Translations under genes and position numbers: made by a program
In this document: piece by piece, positions 17,040-27,270 of the stretch
Layout: each line of letters opens with the position of its first letter
Numbering within the stretch: the first letter of the stretch is position 1
Notes under the pieces: model-generated
Database searches by the model: none
Seen by the model: the letters and a program-made list of their open reading frames with translations, nothing else
Told to the model about the DNA's origin: nothing
NCBI RefSeq assembly: GCF_000374165.1
Contig: NZ_KB893794.1
Span: 62,001-126,000 of the forward strand
Direction of reading: 5' to 3'
Length of the DNA stretch: 64,000 nucleotides
DNA from: Parafrankia elaeagni
GTDB lineage: Bacteria; Actinomycetota; Actinomycetes; Frankiales; Frankiaceae

Positions 17040-20000
17040 GTGCATCTCAAAAGTCTCACCCTGCGGGGTTTCAAGTCCTTCGCGAGCTCGACCACCTTGC
17101 ATCTCGAGCCCGGCATCACCTGTGTCGTGGGCCCCAACGGGTCGGGCAAGAGCAATGTCGTCGACGCGATCGCCTGGGTGCTGGGCGAGCAGGGGGCGAA
17201 GGCTCTGCGTGGCGGCACGATGTCGGACGTCATCTTCGCCGGCACGCCGTCCCGTCCCGCGCTGGGCCGTGCCGAGGTGCTCCTGACGATCGACAACACT
17301 GACGGCGCGCTGCCGATCGAGTATTCCGAGGTGACTGTCGGGCGACTGATGTTCCGCAGCGGCGAGAGCGAATACACCATCAACGGCACAACCTGCCGCC
17401 TCCTGGACATCCAGGAGCTGATGAGCGACTCCGGTATCGGGCGCGAGCTCCACGTGGTCGTGGGGCAGGGCCAGCTCGATGCCGTGCTGCACGCCCGCCC
17501 CGAGGACCGCCGAGCGTTCATCGAGGAGGCGGCGGGCGTCCTCAAGCACCGCAAGCGCAAGGAGAAGGCGCTGCGCAAGCTTGAGGCGATGGCGGCGAAC
17601 CTGACTCGCCTCACCGATCTGTCCGCCGAGCTGCGACGGCAGCTTGGGCCGCTGGGCCGCCAGGCTGAGATCGCCCGCAAGGCCGGAGTGATCCAGGCTG
17701 CGCTGCGCGACGCCCGACTGCGGCTGCTGGCTGACGACCTCGCCGCCTCCCGGGCCGCGATCGTCTCCGATGCGGCGGACGAGGAGGCGCTGCGGACCCG
17801 CGTCACGCGGACCGAGCGGGTGCTGGCCGACGGCCAGCGGCGGGAGGCGGAACTCGAGGCCCAGCTCGCGGCGGCAGTTCCGCGGGCGTCGCGAGCGGCG
17901 GAGACCTGGTACGGCCTCGCTTCCGTCCGGGAGCGGCTACGGGGCAGCAGATCGCTGGCGGCCGAGCGGTCGCGGCTGCTGGGGGCGGCCGAGGAGCACC
18001 GGGGCGGCCGCGATCCGGAGGAGCTCGAGCAGGAGGCCACGGCGGTCCGGGAACAGGAACTCGCGCTGACCGAGCGACTGGAGCTGGACCGTGAGACGCT
18101 CGACGAGGTGATGGCCCGCCGGGGCTCGCTCGAAGAGCTGCTGGCACATGAGGAGAAGGCCCTGCTCGCCGCCGCGAAGGCGGCGTCGGATCACCGCGAG
18201 ACCCTGGCCCGGCTCGCGGGGCGGGTGGAGGCGGCCCGGTCGCGCGCTGCGGCCGCCGAGGCCGACATCATCCGGATGACCGAGGCGTTGCAGGCAGCGC
18301 ACGCGCGGGACGAGGAGACTGCGGGTTCCCGCTCGGCGCTCGACGCGGAGCTTGCGCGGATCGAGACCGCGCGGGACGAACTGGCCGAACGGCACAGCGA
18401 GGCTGTTGTCGTGCACGGCGCGGCCAGCGAACGCCTGGAGGCGCTTCGCGACGCCGAGCGCGCGGCGGAGCGTGACCGGGCCTCCTGGCAGGCGCGCAGA
18501 GAAGCCCTCGAACTGTCTCTCGCTCCCGCTGACGGCGCCAGCGCACTGTTGACCGCGGCCGTGACCGCCAGCGAACGCGCGGCGGCGGGGATTCGGCCGG
18601 ACGATCAGGAGACGGCGTCCGCCGCCGACCCGGCGACCGCCGCCGCGACGGTGGCAGCCGCCGCGACGGTGGCAGCCACGGCAGCGCGCGCCGGAACATC
18701 CACTGCCACCGAGGCCGGCCGCCAGGGGCGGGGAGGGAAGAAGCGGCACGGGCGCGGTGCCCGCCGCGACGAGCCGGACACCATCATCGAGCTCCCGCCG
18801 CTCGATCCGTCGGTCGAGATCATCGGACGGCTGGCCAGCTTTGTCACCGTCGCACCGGGCGCACAGGCGGCGATCGCGGCGGCGCTGGGTCCGGTCGCGG
18901 ACGCGTTGCTGGTGGGCGCCCCGCAGGATGCTCTCGCGGCGCTGCGCTGGCTGCGCGGATCGGACGCCGGCCGGGCGGCGCTCGTGGCGGCAGACCCTCC
19001 GCGCACCGACCGCGGGGAGCCAGCCGGGGGAGCATCGTCCGGCGGCGCGCTGCCCATCGCGCTGCCTGCCGGGTCCGTGCCGGCGTTCGACCTGGTCACG
19101 GTGGTCGATGCGCGCTATGAGGCCGCGGTCCAGGATCTTCTCGCAGACACCGTCGTCGCCGACGATCTGGAGGTGGCCGGGCAGGTCCTCGCCTGCCACC
19201 CCCACACGACAGTCGTCACCAGAGACGGCGATGTGCTGGGCCCGCGGGCGGCGCTGGGCGGCAGTGCCACGCCGCCGTCAGTCCTGGAGGTCCAGGCCGC
19301 CGCGGACGAGGCGGACCGCGGGGCGATCGAGGCCCTGGCCCGCCGGGAGGCGTCCCGCGAGGACCTGGGCCCGGCCCGTGAGGCCGTGGAGCGGGCCCGC
19401 GCCGCCATTGACGCCGCACTCGCCGAGCGGCACGGGGCAGACGCCCGGCATCGGGCGCTGTCCGAGCATCTGGCGCAGATCGACCGGACCCGTGGTACCG
19501 CCGCCGGTGAGATCACCCGCCTGGAGCGGTCCAGACTCGCGGCGGAGACCGCACGCGACCAGGCCTACGGGGCGCTCACCGAGCTGGAGGGCGAGCTCGC
19601 GGCCAGCTCTGCCGAGCCGGATGTCGGTGAGCCTTCGCAGGCGGAGCGGGATCGCCTGGTGGCGGCGACCTCGGCGGTCCGCGCGGCGGAGGTCGAGGCG
19701 CGGCTGGCGGTGCGCACCAGCGAGGAGCGGGTGCGGGGGCTGCACGGCCGCGCCGAGGCGCTGATGCGGACCGCCGCGGGCGAGCGGACGGCGCGGGCCG
19801 CCGCCGCCGCGCGCCGCGAGGTGCGGGAACGCCAGTCCGCCATCGCGGCCGCACTCGCCGCCGCGGCGGACACCGCGCTGGTGGCGCTCGAGGGCTCGCT
19901 CGGCGCTGCGGCGGCCGAGCGCGAGACGGCGGAGGCGGCTCGCCGGGAGACCGAGGTCGAGCTCGGCACCGTCCGCGAACAGGTACGCGGGTGGGCGAAC

Positions 20001-20852
20001 GATCTGGCGGCCCTGCGCGACGCCGCGCACCGTGACGATCTGGCGCGCGCCGAGAAGCGGCTGCGAGTCGAGACACTTGAGGCCAAGACCCTCGAGGAAC
20101 ACGGGGTCGCCGCGGACGACCTGATCGCCGAGTTCGGCCCGGATGTTCTGGTGCCACCCGACGAACCGGACGGCCAGCCCGTCCCGTTCGACCGCGCCGA
20201 GCAGGTGACCCGGGCGGGCCGGGCCGAGAAGCAGCTGGCCCGGCTCGGGAAGATCAACCCGCTGGCGCTGGAGGAGTTCGCCGCCCTGCAGGAACGTGCG
20301 GCGTTCCTCTCCACCCAGCTGGACGATCTGAAGAGCACCCGGCGGGACCTTCTACTCGTGGTGGACGAGGTGGACGCGCGGGTCCGCGAGGTGTTCGCGA
20401 CGGCGTTCGCCGACACCGCCCGCGAGTTCGAGATCGTCTTCGCCACGCTGTTCCCGGGTGGCGACGGCCGGCTCGTCCTGACCGATCCGGAGAACATGCT
20501 GACCACCGGTATCGAGGTGGAGGCACGCCCGCCGGGCAAGAAGGTCAAGCGGCTGTCGCTGCTCTCGGGCGGCGAACGGTCACTGACGGCACTCGCCCTG
20601 CTGCTCGCGATCTTTCGTGCCCGGCCGTCGCCGTTCTACGTCCTGGACGAGGTGGAGGCGGCGCTTGACGACCGTAACCTCGGCCGGCTGCTGAACGCCG
20701 TCGAGGGACTGCGGGAGAAGTCGCAGCTGATCATCATCACCCACCAGAAGCGCACGATGGAGATCGCCGACGCGCTCTACGGCGTGGCGATGCGCGGCGA
20801 CGGCATCACGACGGTGATCAGTCAGCGCCTGCGGGCACGCGCCTCGGCCTGA
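17040..20852 (+). CDS. smc: Chromosome segregation protein SMC
   Basis: A 1,270-residue condensin ATPase. Walker A is GPNGSGKSN at residue 32, with long coiled-coil arms on each side of a hinge near residues 590-720 (IIGRLASFVTVAPG ... VLACHPHTTVVTRDGDVLGP). The ABC signature LSLLSGGERSLTALAL and Walker B PFYVLDEVEAALDD are at the C terminus. An Ala/Thr-rich insertion lies before the hinge (about residues 520-575), encoded partly by the DNA repeat GCCGCCGCGACGGTG. GTG start at 17040 behind GGAG. Partners ScpA and ScpB are not in the window. Confidence 0.97.
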   Translation: MHLKSLTLRGFKSFASSTTLHLEPGITCVVGPNGSGKSNVVDAIAWVLGEQGAKALRGGTMSDVIFAGTPSRPALGRAEVLLTIDNTDGALPIEYSEVTVGRLMFRSGESEYTINGTTCRLLDIQELMSDSGIGRELHVVVGQGQLDAVLHARPEDRRAFIEEAAGVLKHRKRKEKALRKLEAMAANLTRLTDLSAELRRQLGPLGRQAEIARKAGVIQAALRDARLRLLADDLAASRAAIVSDAADEEALRTRVTRTERVLADGQRREAELEAQLAAAVPRASRAAETWYGLASVRERLRGSRSLAAERSRLLGAAEEHRGGRDPEELEQEATAVREQELALTERLELDRETLDEVMARRGSLEELLAHEEKALLAAAKAASDHRETLARLAGRVEAARSRAAAAEADIIRMTEALQAAHARDEETAGSRSALDAELARIETARDELAERHSEAVVVHGAASERLEALRDAERAAERDRASWQARREALELSLAPADGASALLTAAVTASERAAAGIRPDDQETASAADPATAAATVAAAATVAATAARAGTSTATEAGRQGRGGKKRHGRGARRDEPDTIIELPPLDPSVEIIGRLASFVTVAPGAQAAIAAALGPVADALLVGAPQDALAALRWLRGSDAGRAALVAADPPRTDRGEPAGGASSGGALPIALPAGSVPAFDLVTVVDARYEAAVQDLLADTVVADDLEVAGQVLACHPHTTVVTRDGDVLGPRAALGGSATPPSVLEVQAAADEADRGAIEALARREASREDLGPAREAVERARAAIDAALAERHGADARHRALSEHLAQIDRTRGTAAGEITRLERSRLAAETARDQAYGALTELEGELAASSAEPDVGEPSQAERDRLVAATSAVRAAEVEARLAVRTSEERVRGLHGRAEALMRTAAGERTARAAAAARREVRERQSAIAAALAAAADTALVALEGSLGAAAAERETAEAARRETEVELGTVREQVRGWANDLAALRDAAHRDDLARAEKRLRVETLEAKTLEEHGVAADDLIAEFGPDVLVPPDEPDGQPVPFDRAEQVTRAGRAEKQLARLGKINPLALEEFAALQERAAFLSTQLDDLKSTRRDLLLVVDEVDARVREVFATAFADTAREFEIVFATLFPGGDGRLVLTDPENMLTTGIEVEARPPGKKVKRLSLLSGGERSLTALALLLAIFRARPSPFYVLDEVEAALDDRNLGRLLNAVEGLREKSQLIIITHQKRTMEIADALYGVAMRGDGITTVISQRLRARASA

Positions 20853-20947
20853 CCAGGTGCTGGAACCACCCCGTCCGGGTACCTCGTTCGCGGTGGCGCG
20901 GGGGGTGGACGAGCGATCGTTGCGCCGCGATCTGTAAGGATCGTGTC

Positions 20948-22234
20948 GTGGAGCTGGTCATCCTCATCGTTCTCATCGCCGTCGCCCTGGTGGGTGTGGT
21001 CGGCCTCGTCGCCGGCAGCGCCCTGCGGGGGCGCACCCGCCGGGGCCCGCGTGGTCTGGGCCACGCCGGCAGGCACGGGGGCACCGAACCACCGGGTTCC
21101 GTTGCCGGTACCCCCGGCGATGCCCCGTCGGTCCTGCCCACGGGCGAGACCCGGGTGGATCTGTCCGGTCCGCCGGCGGTCGGGACGCCCGCGCCCGTCG
21201 AGGAGACGGAGCCGGCACCCGCCGTCCCCGCCCCCGCCGGCGAACTCTCCGGCGAGCTCTCCGCCGAGCCGGAGATCGTCTCTCCGCGTACCCCGCTGGA
21301 CGTCCCCGCCCCGGCGCTTGGTCGGATGGTGCGCCTGCGGGCGCGGCTTGCCCGTTCCCAGAACGCGCTGGGCCGTGGCCTGCTCGCGTTGCTGTCCGGG
21401 GACAACCTGGACGAGGAGACCTGGGAGGACGTGGAGGCCACGCTCCTGGTCGCCGACGTCGGCGTCGCGGCGACCACGGAGATGGTGGAGGCCCTGCGCG
21501 AGCGCACCAGGGTCCTGGGCGCCCGCACCGCGGCCGACGCCCGCGCCATGCTGAGGGACGAGCTGCTCGCCCAGGTCGGCACCGCGATGGACCGGTCGTT
21601 GTGCACCTCGGTGCCTGGCCGACCCGCCATCGTGCTGGTCGTGGGAGTCAACGGAACCGGTAAGACGACCACCTGCGGGAAGATCGCCCGGCTGCTGGTC
21701 GCGGACGGACGGTCGGTCGTGCTCGGCGCCGCGGACACCTTCCGAGCCGCCGCGGCGGACCAGCTGGAGACCTGGGGCGGCCGGGTCGGTGCGACGACCG
21801 TCCGCGGCGCGGAGGGCGCCGACCCGGCGTCGGTCGCGTTCGAGGCCGTGAAACGCGGGATCGAGGACAGCGCGGACACAGTGCTCGTCGACACCGCCGG
21901 CCGGCTGCACACGAAGGTTGGCCTGATGGATGAGCTGTCCAAGATCAAGAGAGTGGTCGGCAAGCAGAGTCCGGTGGACGAGGTGCTGCTGGTGCTGGAT
22001 TCGACCACCGGCCAGAACGCGCTTGTCCAGGCGCGGGTGTTCACCGAGGCCGTCGACATCACCGGCATCGTGCTGACCAAGCTCGACGGCACGGCCAAGG
22101 GCGGGATCGTCATCGCGGTGCAGCGCGAGCTGGGCGTGCCGGTCAAGCTGATCGGTCTCGGCGAGGGCCCGGACGATCTGGCGCCGTTCGAGCCCGAGGC
22201 CTTCGTCGACGCACTCGTGGGTGACTCCGCCTGA
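20948..22234 (+). CDS. ftsY: Signal recognition particle receptor FtsY
   Basis: A 428-residue SRP GTPase. It starts with a hydrophobic segment (LVILIVLIAVALVGVVGLVAG) that should anchor it in the membrane, as in other actinobacterial FtsY proteins. An acidic Pro/Ala-rich linker and then the NG domain follow, with GVNGTGKTTTCGKIA, DTAGRLH, and TKLDGTAKGG. GTG start at 20948. It docks the ribosome-SRP complex to the translocon; the partner Ffh is encoded next. Confidence 0.96.
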   Translation: MELVILIVLIAVALVGVVGLVAGSALRGRTRRGPRGLGHAGRHGGTEPPGSVAGTPGDAPSVLPTGETRVDLSGPPAVGTPAPVEETEPAPAVPAPAGELSGELSAEPEIVSPRTPLDVPAPALGRMVRLRARLARSQNALGRGLLALLSGDNLDEETWEDVEATLLVADVGVAATTEMVEALRERTRVLGARTAADARAMLRDELLAQVGTAMDRSLCTSVPGRPAIVLVVGVNGTGKTTTCGKIARLLVADGRSVVLGAADTFRAAAADQLETWGGRVGATTVRGAEGADPASVAFEAVKRGIEDSADTVLVDTAGRLHTKVGLMDELSKIKRVVGKQSPVDEVLLVLDSTTGQNALVQARVFTEAVDITGIVLTKLDGTAKGGIVIAVQRELGVPVKLIGLGEGPDDLAPFEPEAFVDALVGDSA

Positions 22235-22268
22235 CCGCCTGACCGCCTGACCGCCCGATCGCCCGATC
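22229..22268 (+). repeat. Five tandem 8-bp repeats at the ftsY stop
   Basis: Three copies of GCCTGACC followed by two of GCCCGATC, in perfect 8-bp phase, starting inside the last codons of ftsY. The repeats place TGA at 8-bp steps and so supply stop codons in successive frames. Confidence 0.8.
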
Positions 22269-22771
22269 CGTCTCGCCTGGCCCGTCTGGTCCGCTTCTCC
22301 TGACCTCTGCGGACGCAGGGACCACACTCCGGGGCGTCAGTGCTCTTCCCCTGTGGGCGGGTGCGGATCTACGCTTTCCGCGTACGCGGATCCGCCGGGC
22401 TCGGCGCTCTCTCGGCGTCAGCGCGGCACGGGTTTCCAGGCCGTCCTGGTCTCCCATGCCGTCTGGCGCCCGGAACTGCGCCGGGTTCGCCCGAGATCCG
22501 CGGCCAGCCGCGCCCAGGCCTTGTCCCTGGTCCATCCAGTCGGGCCAGTCGGGCTTGTGAGCCTCCGGCGAGGTGTCTCGCCCTCCTCAGCGCAGAGGGC
22601 GGAGCCGTCCGGCGTCATGCCGGGTTCCGTGCGGGCACGCCTCGCCGGGCTGGGCGGCGGCGCCGTGCGGTCCGTGGGGAGCGCCGCCGCCGCGCGGCCC
22701 CCGGTTCCGGATCAGCGGGTGATGCGTACGCTGGTGGCTGCGGTCCGTCTGCGATCTCGGAGTGTGTGCGC
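22235..22771. other. Intergenic region ftsY-ffh
   Basis: About 540 bp with no supported gene. The ffh frame is open through it, but the residues before VFDTLSSRL show no Ffh similarity. The ffh promoter should lie here. Confidence 0.5.
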
Positions 22772-24370
22772 GTGTTCGACACCCTTTCCAGCCGCCTCGA
22801 CAAGGTCTTCACGTCGCTGCGCGGCCGGGGGCGGTTGACCGACGCCGACATCGACGCCACCGCCCGTGAGATCCGGGTGGCGCTGCTGGAGGCCGACGTC
22901 GCCCTGCCGGTCGTCCGCAGCTTTGTCGCGGCGATCCGCGAGCGTGCCCGTGGCGCCGAGGTCAGTACATCGCTGAATCCCGCGCAGCAGGTCATCAAGA
23001 TTGTCAACGAGGAGCTCGTCGCCGTTCTCGGCGGTGGGACGACCACGTTGCGTTTTGCCAAGACGCCGCCCACGGTCATCCTGCTGGCGGGCCTGCAGGG
23101 AACGGGTAAGACCACGCTCGCCGGCAAGCTCGGCCGGTGGCTGAAGACCCAGGGGCACACCCCGCTGCTCGTGGCCGCCGACCTGCAGCGCCCGAACGCG
23201 GTGAACCAGCTCCAGGTCGTCGGCGCGCGGGCCGGCGTCGAGGTGTTCGCGCCCGAACCCGGCAACGGCGTCGGAGACCCGGTACGGGTCGCTCGGGACG
23301 CACTCGCGCACGCCCGCCGGCAGGTCTTCGACGTGATCCTCGTCGACACCGCCGGCCGCCTGGGCGTCGACGAGGAGATGATGCGCCAGGCCGCCGACAT
23401 CCGGGACGCGGTCTCGCCGGACGAGATCCTTTTCGTCCTCGACGCGATGATCGGTCAGGACGCGGTCTCCACGGCCCAGGCGTTCGCCGACGGGGTGGGC
23501 TTCTCCGGCGTCGTGCTGACCAAGCTCGACGGTGACGCCCGCGGTGGCGCCGCGCTGTCGGTGGCCCGGGTCACCGGGGCCCCGATCATGTTCGCCTCCA
23601 CGGGTGAGGCGCTCGAGGACTTCGACGTCTTCCACCCCGAGCGGATGGCGTCGCGCATCCTCGGCATGGGCGACGTCCTGACGCTCATCGAGCATGCGGA
23701 GAAGGCCTTCGAGGTCGAGCAGGCCGAGGCGATGGCCGCCAAGATGGCCGCCTCGGAGTTCACCCTCGAGGACTTCCTCGAGCAGATGCTCACCGTGCGC
23801 AAGATGGGCCCGATCGGCAACCTGCTGGGGATGCTGCCGGGGATGGGCCAGATCAAGGACCAGCTGGCCCAGGTCGACGACCGCGATCTCGACCGGGTCG
23901 TCGCCATCATCCGGTCCATGACCCCGGCCGAGCGGCAGGACCCGAAGATCCTGCAGGCCTCCCGCAAGGCCCGGGTGGCCCGCGGTTCCGGTGTCACGGT
24001 GACCGAGGTCAACCAGCTGCTGGACCGCTTCGGCGAGGCCCGCAAGATGATGAAGCAGATGGCGGGCGGCGCCGGCCTCCTCCCCGGGATGGGGCGAGGG
24101 AAGGCCGCACAGGCGCGCAAGGCGGTCAAGAAGGGCAAGGGCGCGCGGCGCAGCGGGAACCCGGCGGCTCGGGCGGCCCAGGCGCAGGAACGCCGCACCG
24201 GCCAGGACGGCGCGCCGGCCCTCGGCCCGGGCGTCGGCGGGGCCGACCTGGAGGGGATGCCCGACCTCGCGGCCCTCATGCAGCAGCACGGGATCGGCGG
24301 GGGCAACGCCGGCGGGAGTGGCCCCGGCGCCGGCGGGAACCCGGGGCGTGGGCCCCGGAAGGGCCGCTGA
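22772..24370 (+). CDS. ffh: Signal recognition particle protein Ffh
   Basis: A 532-residue SRP54 homologue. I place the start at GTG 22772 (VFDTLSSRLDKVF), where GGAG lies 9 bases upstream; the open frame extends much further 5' without similarity. The N and G domains show GLQGTGKTTLAGKL, DTAGRLGVDEEMM and TKLDGDARGGAAL. The M domain contains the Met-rich segment FLEQMLTVRKMGPIGNLLGMLPGMGQ, which binds signal peptides and SRP RNA. The Gly-rich tail is long. No 4.5S RNA gene was identified nearby. Confidence 0.96.
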   Translation: MFDTLSSRLDKVFTSLRGRGRLTDADIDATAREIRVALLEADVALPVVRSFVAAIRERARGAEVSTSLNPAQQVIKIVNEELVAVLGGGTTTLRFAKTPPTVILLAGLQGTGKTTLAGKLGRWLKTQGHTPLLVAADLQRPNAVNQLQVVGARAGVEVFAPEPGNGVGDPVRVARDALAHARRQVFDVILVDTAGRLGVDEEMMRQAADIRDAVSPDEILFVLDAMIGQDAVSTAQAFADGVGFSGVVLTKLDGDARGGAALSVARVTGAPIMFASTGEALEDFDVFHPERMASRILGMGDVLTLIEHAEKAFEVEQAEAMAAKMAASEFTLEDFLEQMLTVRKMGPIGNLLGMLPGMGQIKDQLAQVDDRDLDRVVAIIRSMTPAERQDPKILQASRKARVARGSGVTVTEVNQLLDRFGEARKMMKQMAGGAGLLPGMGRGKAAQARKAVKKGKGARRSGNPAARAAQAQERRTGQDGAPALGPGVGGADLEGMPDLAALMQQHGIGGGNAGGSGPGAGGNPGRGPRKGR

Positions 24371-24635
24371 TTTCCACCGCAGGGTGGTGTTCGCGCGGTG
24401 TTCTCCGGGGTCCCTTCGAGCGTGGCGAGCCCCAGGGCGTTGTCCCGGCGGGTGATCTGGCAGACTGTAAGGTCATACAGGCCTTGCCTGCCGGCGTCGG
24501 TGTGGCCGCTCGGGTCGGCTCCCTGAGGGAGTTCCGTTGCGGTCGGCCGCCGGCGGTGCTCTCCCGCCATCGGGACGCCACGGTCCTCCCGTGTGTTCCG
24601 GTGGTCACCGATATGTCTGGAGTCGTTCGACCACC

Positions 24636-25076
24636 GTGGCAACAAAGATCAAACTTCAGCGCCTCGGCAAGATGCGCGAGCCGCATTACCGCATTGTCAT
24701 CGCCGACTCCCGCACCAAGCGGGACGGCCGTGTCATCGAGGCCATCGGGCAGTACCACCCGAAGTCCGACCCGAGCATCATCAAGGTCGACGCGGACCGT
24801 GTCGGGCACTGGCTGTCCGTCGGCGCCCAGCCGACCGAGCCGGTCCTGGCGATCCTCAAGGTCACCGGTGACTGGCAGAAGTTCAAGGGCCTGCCGGCTC
24901 CTCCGCCGATGAGGCTCCCGGCTCCGAAGCCCGACAAGCGTGAGGTCTTCGCCGAGGCGGCGCGGGCGGCGGCCGCAGCCGACGACAAGCCGGCGACCAC
25001 CCCGAAGAAGGCCAAGAAGGCGGCCGCTGCCGACGGCGCCGAGGCGGCGCCGGCAGAGCCGGCCGCGGGGCAGTAA
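24636..25076 (+). CDS. rpsP: 30S ribosomal protein S16
   Basis: A 146-residue S16 beginning at GTG 24636 ([32 protein letters not shown]). The globular part is about 80 residues. The rest is a long Lys/Ala-rich extension ([11 protein letters not shown]), longer than in most bacteria but common in Frankiaceae-like genomes. It starts the cluster rpsP, KH protein, rimM, trmD. The KH gene begins on the base after the stop codon. Confidence 0.96.
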   Translation: MATKIKLQRLGKMREPHYRIVIADSRTKRDGRVIEAIGQYHPKSDPSIIKVDADRVGHWLSVGAQPTEPVLAILKVTGDWQKFKGLPAPPPMRLPAPKPDKREVFAEAARAAAAADDKPATTPKKAKKAAAADGAEAAPAEPAAGQ

Positions 25077-25310
25077 GTGCTCGAGGCGGCCCTCGAACAT
25101 CTCGTCCGCGGCATCGTCGACTATCCCGACGATGTCCGGGTCGATCTGTCGAGCAACCGGCGCGGCCGGACGCTGGAGGTACGGGTCCATCCCGACGACC
25201 TCGGCAAGGTCATCGGCCGCCGCGGCCGGACCGCCCGGGCGTTGCGCACCGTGATGGGCGGTGTGGGCGGTCGCGGTCTGCGCATCGACGTCGTCGACGT
25301 GGACCGTTGA
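25077..25310 (+). CDS. khpA: KH-domain RNA-binding protein (KhpA family)
   Basis: A 77-residue single KH domain with the GxxG loop VIGRRGRTARAL and the N-terminal LVRGIVDYPDDVRV typical of KhpA, the small KH protein always found between rpsP and rimM. It binds RNA, usually with KhpB, and influences cell length and sRNA stability in Gram-positive bacteria. The GTG start abuts the rpsP stop with no spacer. Confidence 0.9.
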   Translation: MLEAALEHLVRGIVDYPDDVRVDLSSNRRGRTLEVRVHPDDLGKVIGRRGRTARALRTVMGGVGGRGLRIDVVDVDR

Positions 25311-25349
25311 TGCCCGCTGTCGGCGCCCGTGGGCACGCTGCCGCGTCCC

Positions 25350-25979
25350 ATGGGTGAACCCGTCGTCGTCGGGCGGGTCGGGCGTCCCCACGGCATCCGT
25401 GGGGATGTGACGATCGACGTCCGTACCGACCTTCCGGAGCGGCGCTTCGCGCCCGGGTCCGCCCTGGTCCGCCAGGCCGCGGAGAACCGGGTGACGGCGG
25501 TGGGCACGCCCCCCGCCGGGGGCGGTCCCAGCACGGAAGAGGGGCCCGCGCCGCCGAACGCTGCCGCCGTGCCGCCCTTCGGGTCGGTCCTGCGGGTGGA
25601 GACCTCCCGGTGGCATTCCGGGCGTCTGCTGGTGCGGTTCGCCGGGGTCGCCGACCGCCGTGCCGCCGAGGCGCTGCGGGGCAGCCTGCTGACCATCGAC
25701 TCCGACGAGTCCGGTCCGCCGACGGTGGCCGGCGAGGACGACGGTGAGACCTGGTGGGATCGTGACCTGGTCGGCCTGCAGGCACGGACCCCCGACGGTG
25801 TGGTGCTGGGGGACGTCACCGACGTCGTTCACTCCCCGGCAGGCGAGATCCTCGCGATCAGTCGTGCGGCCGGTGGGGAGTACCTGGTCCCGTTCGTCCG
25901 TGAGATCGTGCCGACCGTCGACCCGAAGGCCGGCCACATCGTGGTCGACCCACCGCCGGGCCTGCTGGACCTCGACTGA
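25350..25979 (+). CDS. rimM: Ribosome maturation factor RimM
   Basis: A 209-residue 30S assembly factor. The N-terminal RimM domain (VVVGRVGRPHGIRGDVTI) and the C-terminal PRC barrel (WWDRDLVGLQARTPDGVVLGDVTDVVHSPAGEILAI ... YLVPFVREIVPTVD) are both present. They are separated by an unusual Gly/Pro-rich insertion (GTPPAGGGPSTEEGPAPPN). The ATG at 25350 is preferred over a GTG at 25329. Confidence 0.94.
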   Translation: MGEPVVVGRVGRPHGIRGDVTIDVRTDLPERRFAPGSALVRQAAENRVTAVGTPPAGGGPSTEEGPAPPNAAAVPPFGSVLRVETSRWHSGRLLVRFAGVADRRAAEALRGSLLTIDSDESGPPTVAGEDDGETWWDRDLVGLQARTPDGVVLGDVTDVVHSPAGEILAISRAAGGEYLVPFVREIVPTVDPKAGHIVVDPPPGLLDLD

Positions 25980-26091
25980 CCTCGCGGCACGGCCGTCTGC
26001 CGGGCACGACGGATTGCCCGGCGCGGCGCCGCGGCAGGGCTCGGCAGGTGTCCCTCCGGGCCGCGGCACACCTCAGGCACGAAGGCAGCGG

Positions 26092-26865
26092 ATGCGCATA
26101 GACGTCGTGACGATCTTTCCGGACTACCTGCGCCCGCTGGAACTGGCCCTGGTCGGGCGGGCGGCGGCGCGGGACCTGGTCGACATCCACACGCACGACC
26201 TGCGGCAGTGGACGCACGACATCCACCGCACGGTCGACGACTCACCCTACGGCGGCGGGCCCGGCATGGTGATGCGGCCCGAGCCGTGGGACGGCGCGCT
26301 CCGCGAGATCTGCGCGCGTGATCCGTCCCGCCGGCCCCGGGTGGTCGTCCCCACGCCGGCCGGGAGGCCGTTCACCCAGAGCTACGCTGCTGAGCTTGCC
26401 GCGCAGGACTGGCTTCTCTTCTGCTGCGGTCGCTACGAGGGCATCGACGGCCGCGTGGTCGACGTCTGGGCGGACGACGAGATCTCGATCGGGGACTACG
26501 TGCTGGCCGGGGGAGAGGCCGCCACGCTGGTCATCGTCGAGGCGGTCACGCGGTTGCTGCCGGGAGTGGTCGGTAACGCGGAGTCGCTTACGGACGACTC
26601 CTTCGCGCATGGCCTCCTCGAGGGGCCGGTCTACACCCGTCCGCCGGTCTGGGAGGGGCGTGCGGTGCCGGAGGTCCTGCGCTCCGGCGATCACGCGGCC
26701 ATCGCCCGGTGGCGGCGGGACGAGGCGCTGCTGCGTACCGGCCGTCGGCGCCCCGAGCTGCTGGAACGCGTCGATCTGTCGGAACGGGATCGCTCGGTGC
26801 TGGCACGCCCCGCTCCGGTGAACTCCGCTCCGGTGAGCCTCGGTCCGACGGGCAGCCCAGGCTGA
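26092..26865 (+). CDS. trmD: tRNA (guanine(37)-N1)-methyltransferase
   Basis: A 257-residue SPOUT methyltransferase that makes m1G37 and so prevents +1 frameshifts. It has the start MRIDVVTIFPDYL, the substrate loop DDSPYGGGPGMVM, the knot motif CGRYEGIDGR, and DEISIGDYVLAGGEAA. ATG start at 26092. It follows rimM after 112 bp. Confidence 0.97.
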   Translation: MRIDVVTIFPDYLRPLELALVGRAAARDLVDIHTHDLRQWTHDIHRTVDDSPYGGGPGMVMRPEPWDGALREICARDPSRRPRVVVPTPAGRPFTQSYAAELAAQDWLLFCCGRYEGIDGRVVDVWADDEISIGDYVLAGGEAATLVIVEAVTRLLPGVVGNAESLTDDSFAHGLLEGPVYTRPPVWEGRAVPEVLRSGDHAAIARWRRDEALLRTGRRRPELLERVDLSERDRSVLARPAPVNSAPVSLGPTGSPG

Positions 26866-27270
26866 CCGGAGCGGGGCTACCGGCCGGACACCGCATTCGT
26901 GTGGCACAGTAGGATGCAGTGTCCGCCGGTTCATGACCGACATCGTTCCATGACCGACACCGTTCACTGGACCGACACTGCTCACTGACCTTGTCCGCTG
27001 GCACTCACCATCGATGGCATCGTCCACTGATGGTGGCTGTCTGCTCACACTGTCGGTTGGCGTTGTCGGTCCGACGAGCCGGCGCACCCCACTGGACCGC
27101 TTGCCTGGTCCCCGCTGTCCTGGCTTTCCGCCGTTCTGGCGTCTGCCCGCCCGGCTCCGTGCCGGGGCGGCGGCGCGCGCCATGCGGCCGGAGGGCCCGG
27201 GCGGCTGACCAGGCACGGCCCTGGGCCGTTCGATGTATTTGCCTGTGACAACCCTGAGGAAGCGACTGCC
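26866..27270. other. Intergenic region trmD-rplS with degenerate repeats
   Basis: No gene seen. Bases about 26930-27005 hold three to four imperfect copies of an 18-20-bp unit built on GACCGACA-N-CGTTC/GCTCAC. The remainder is the probable rplS promoter and leader. Confidence 0.5.
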
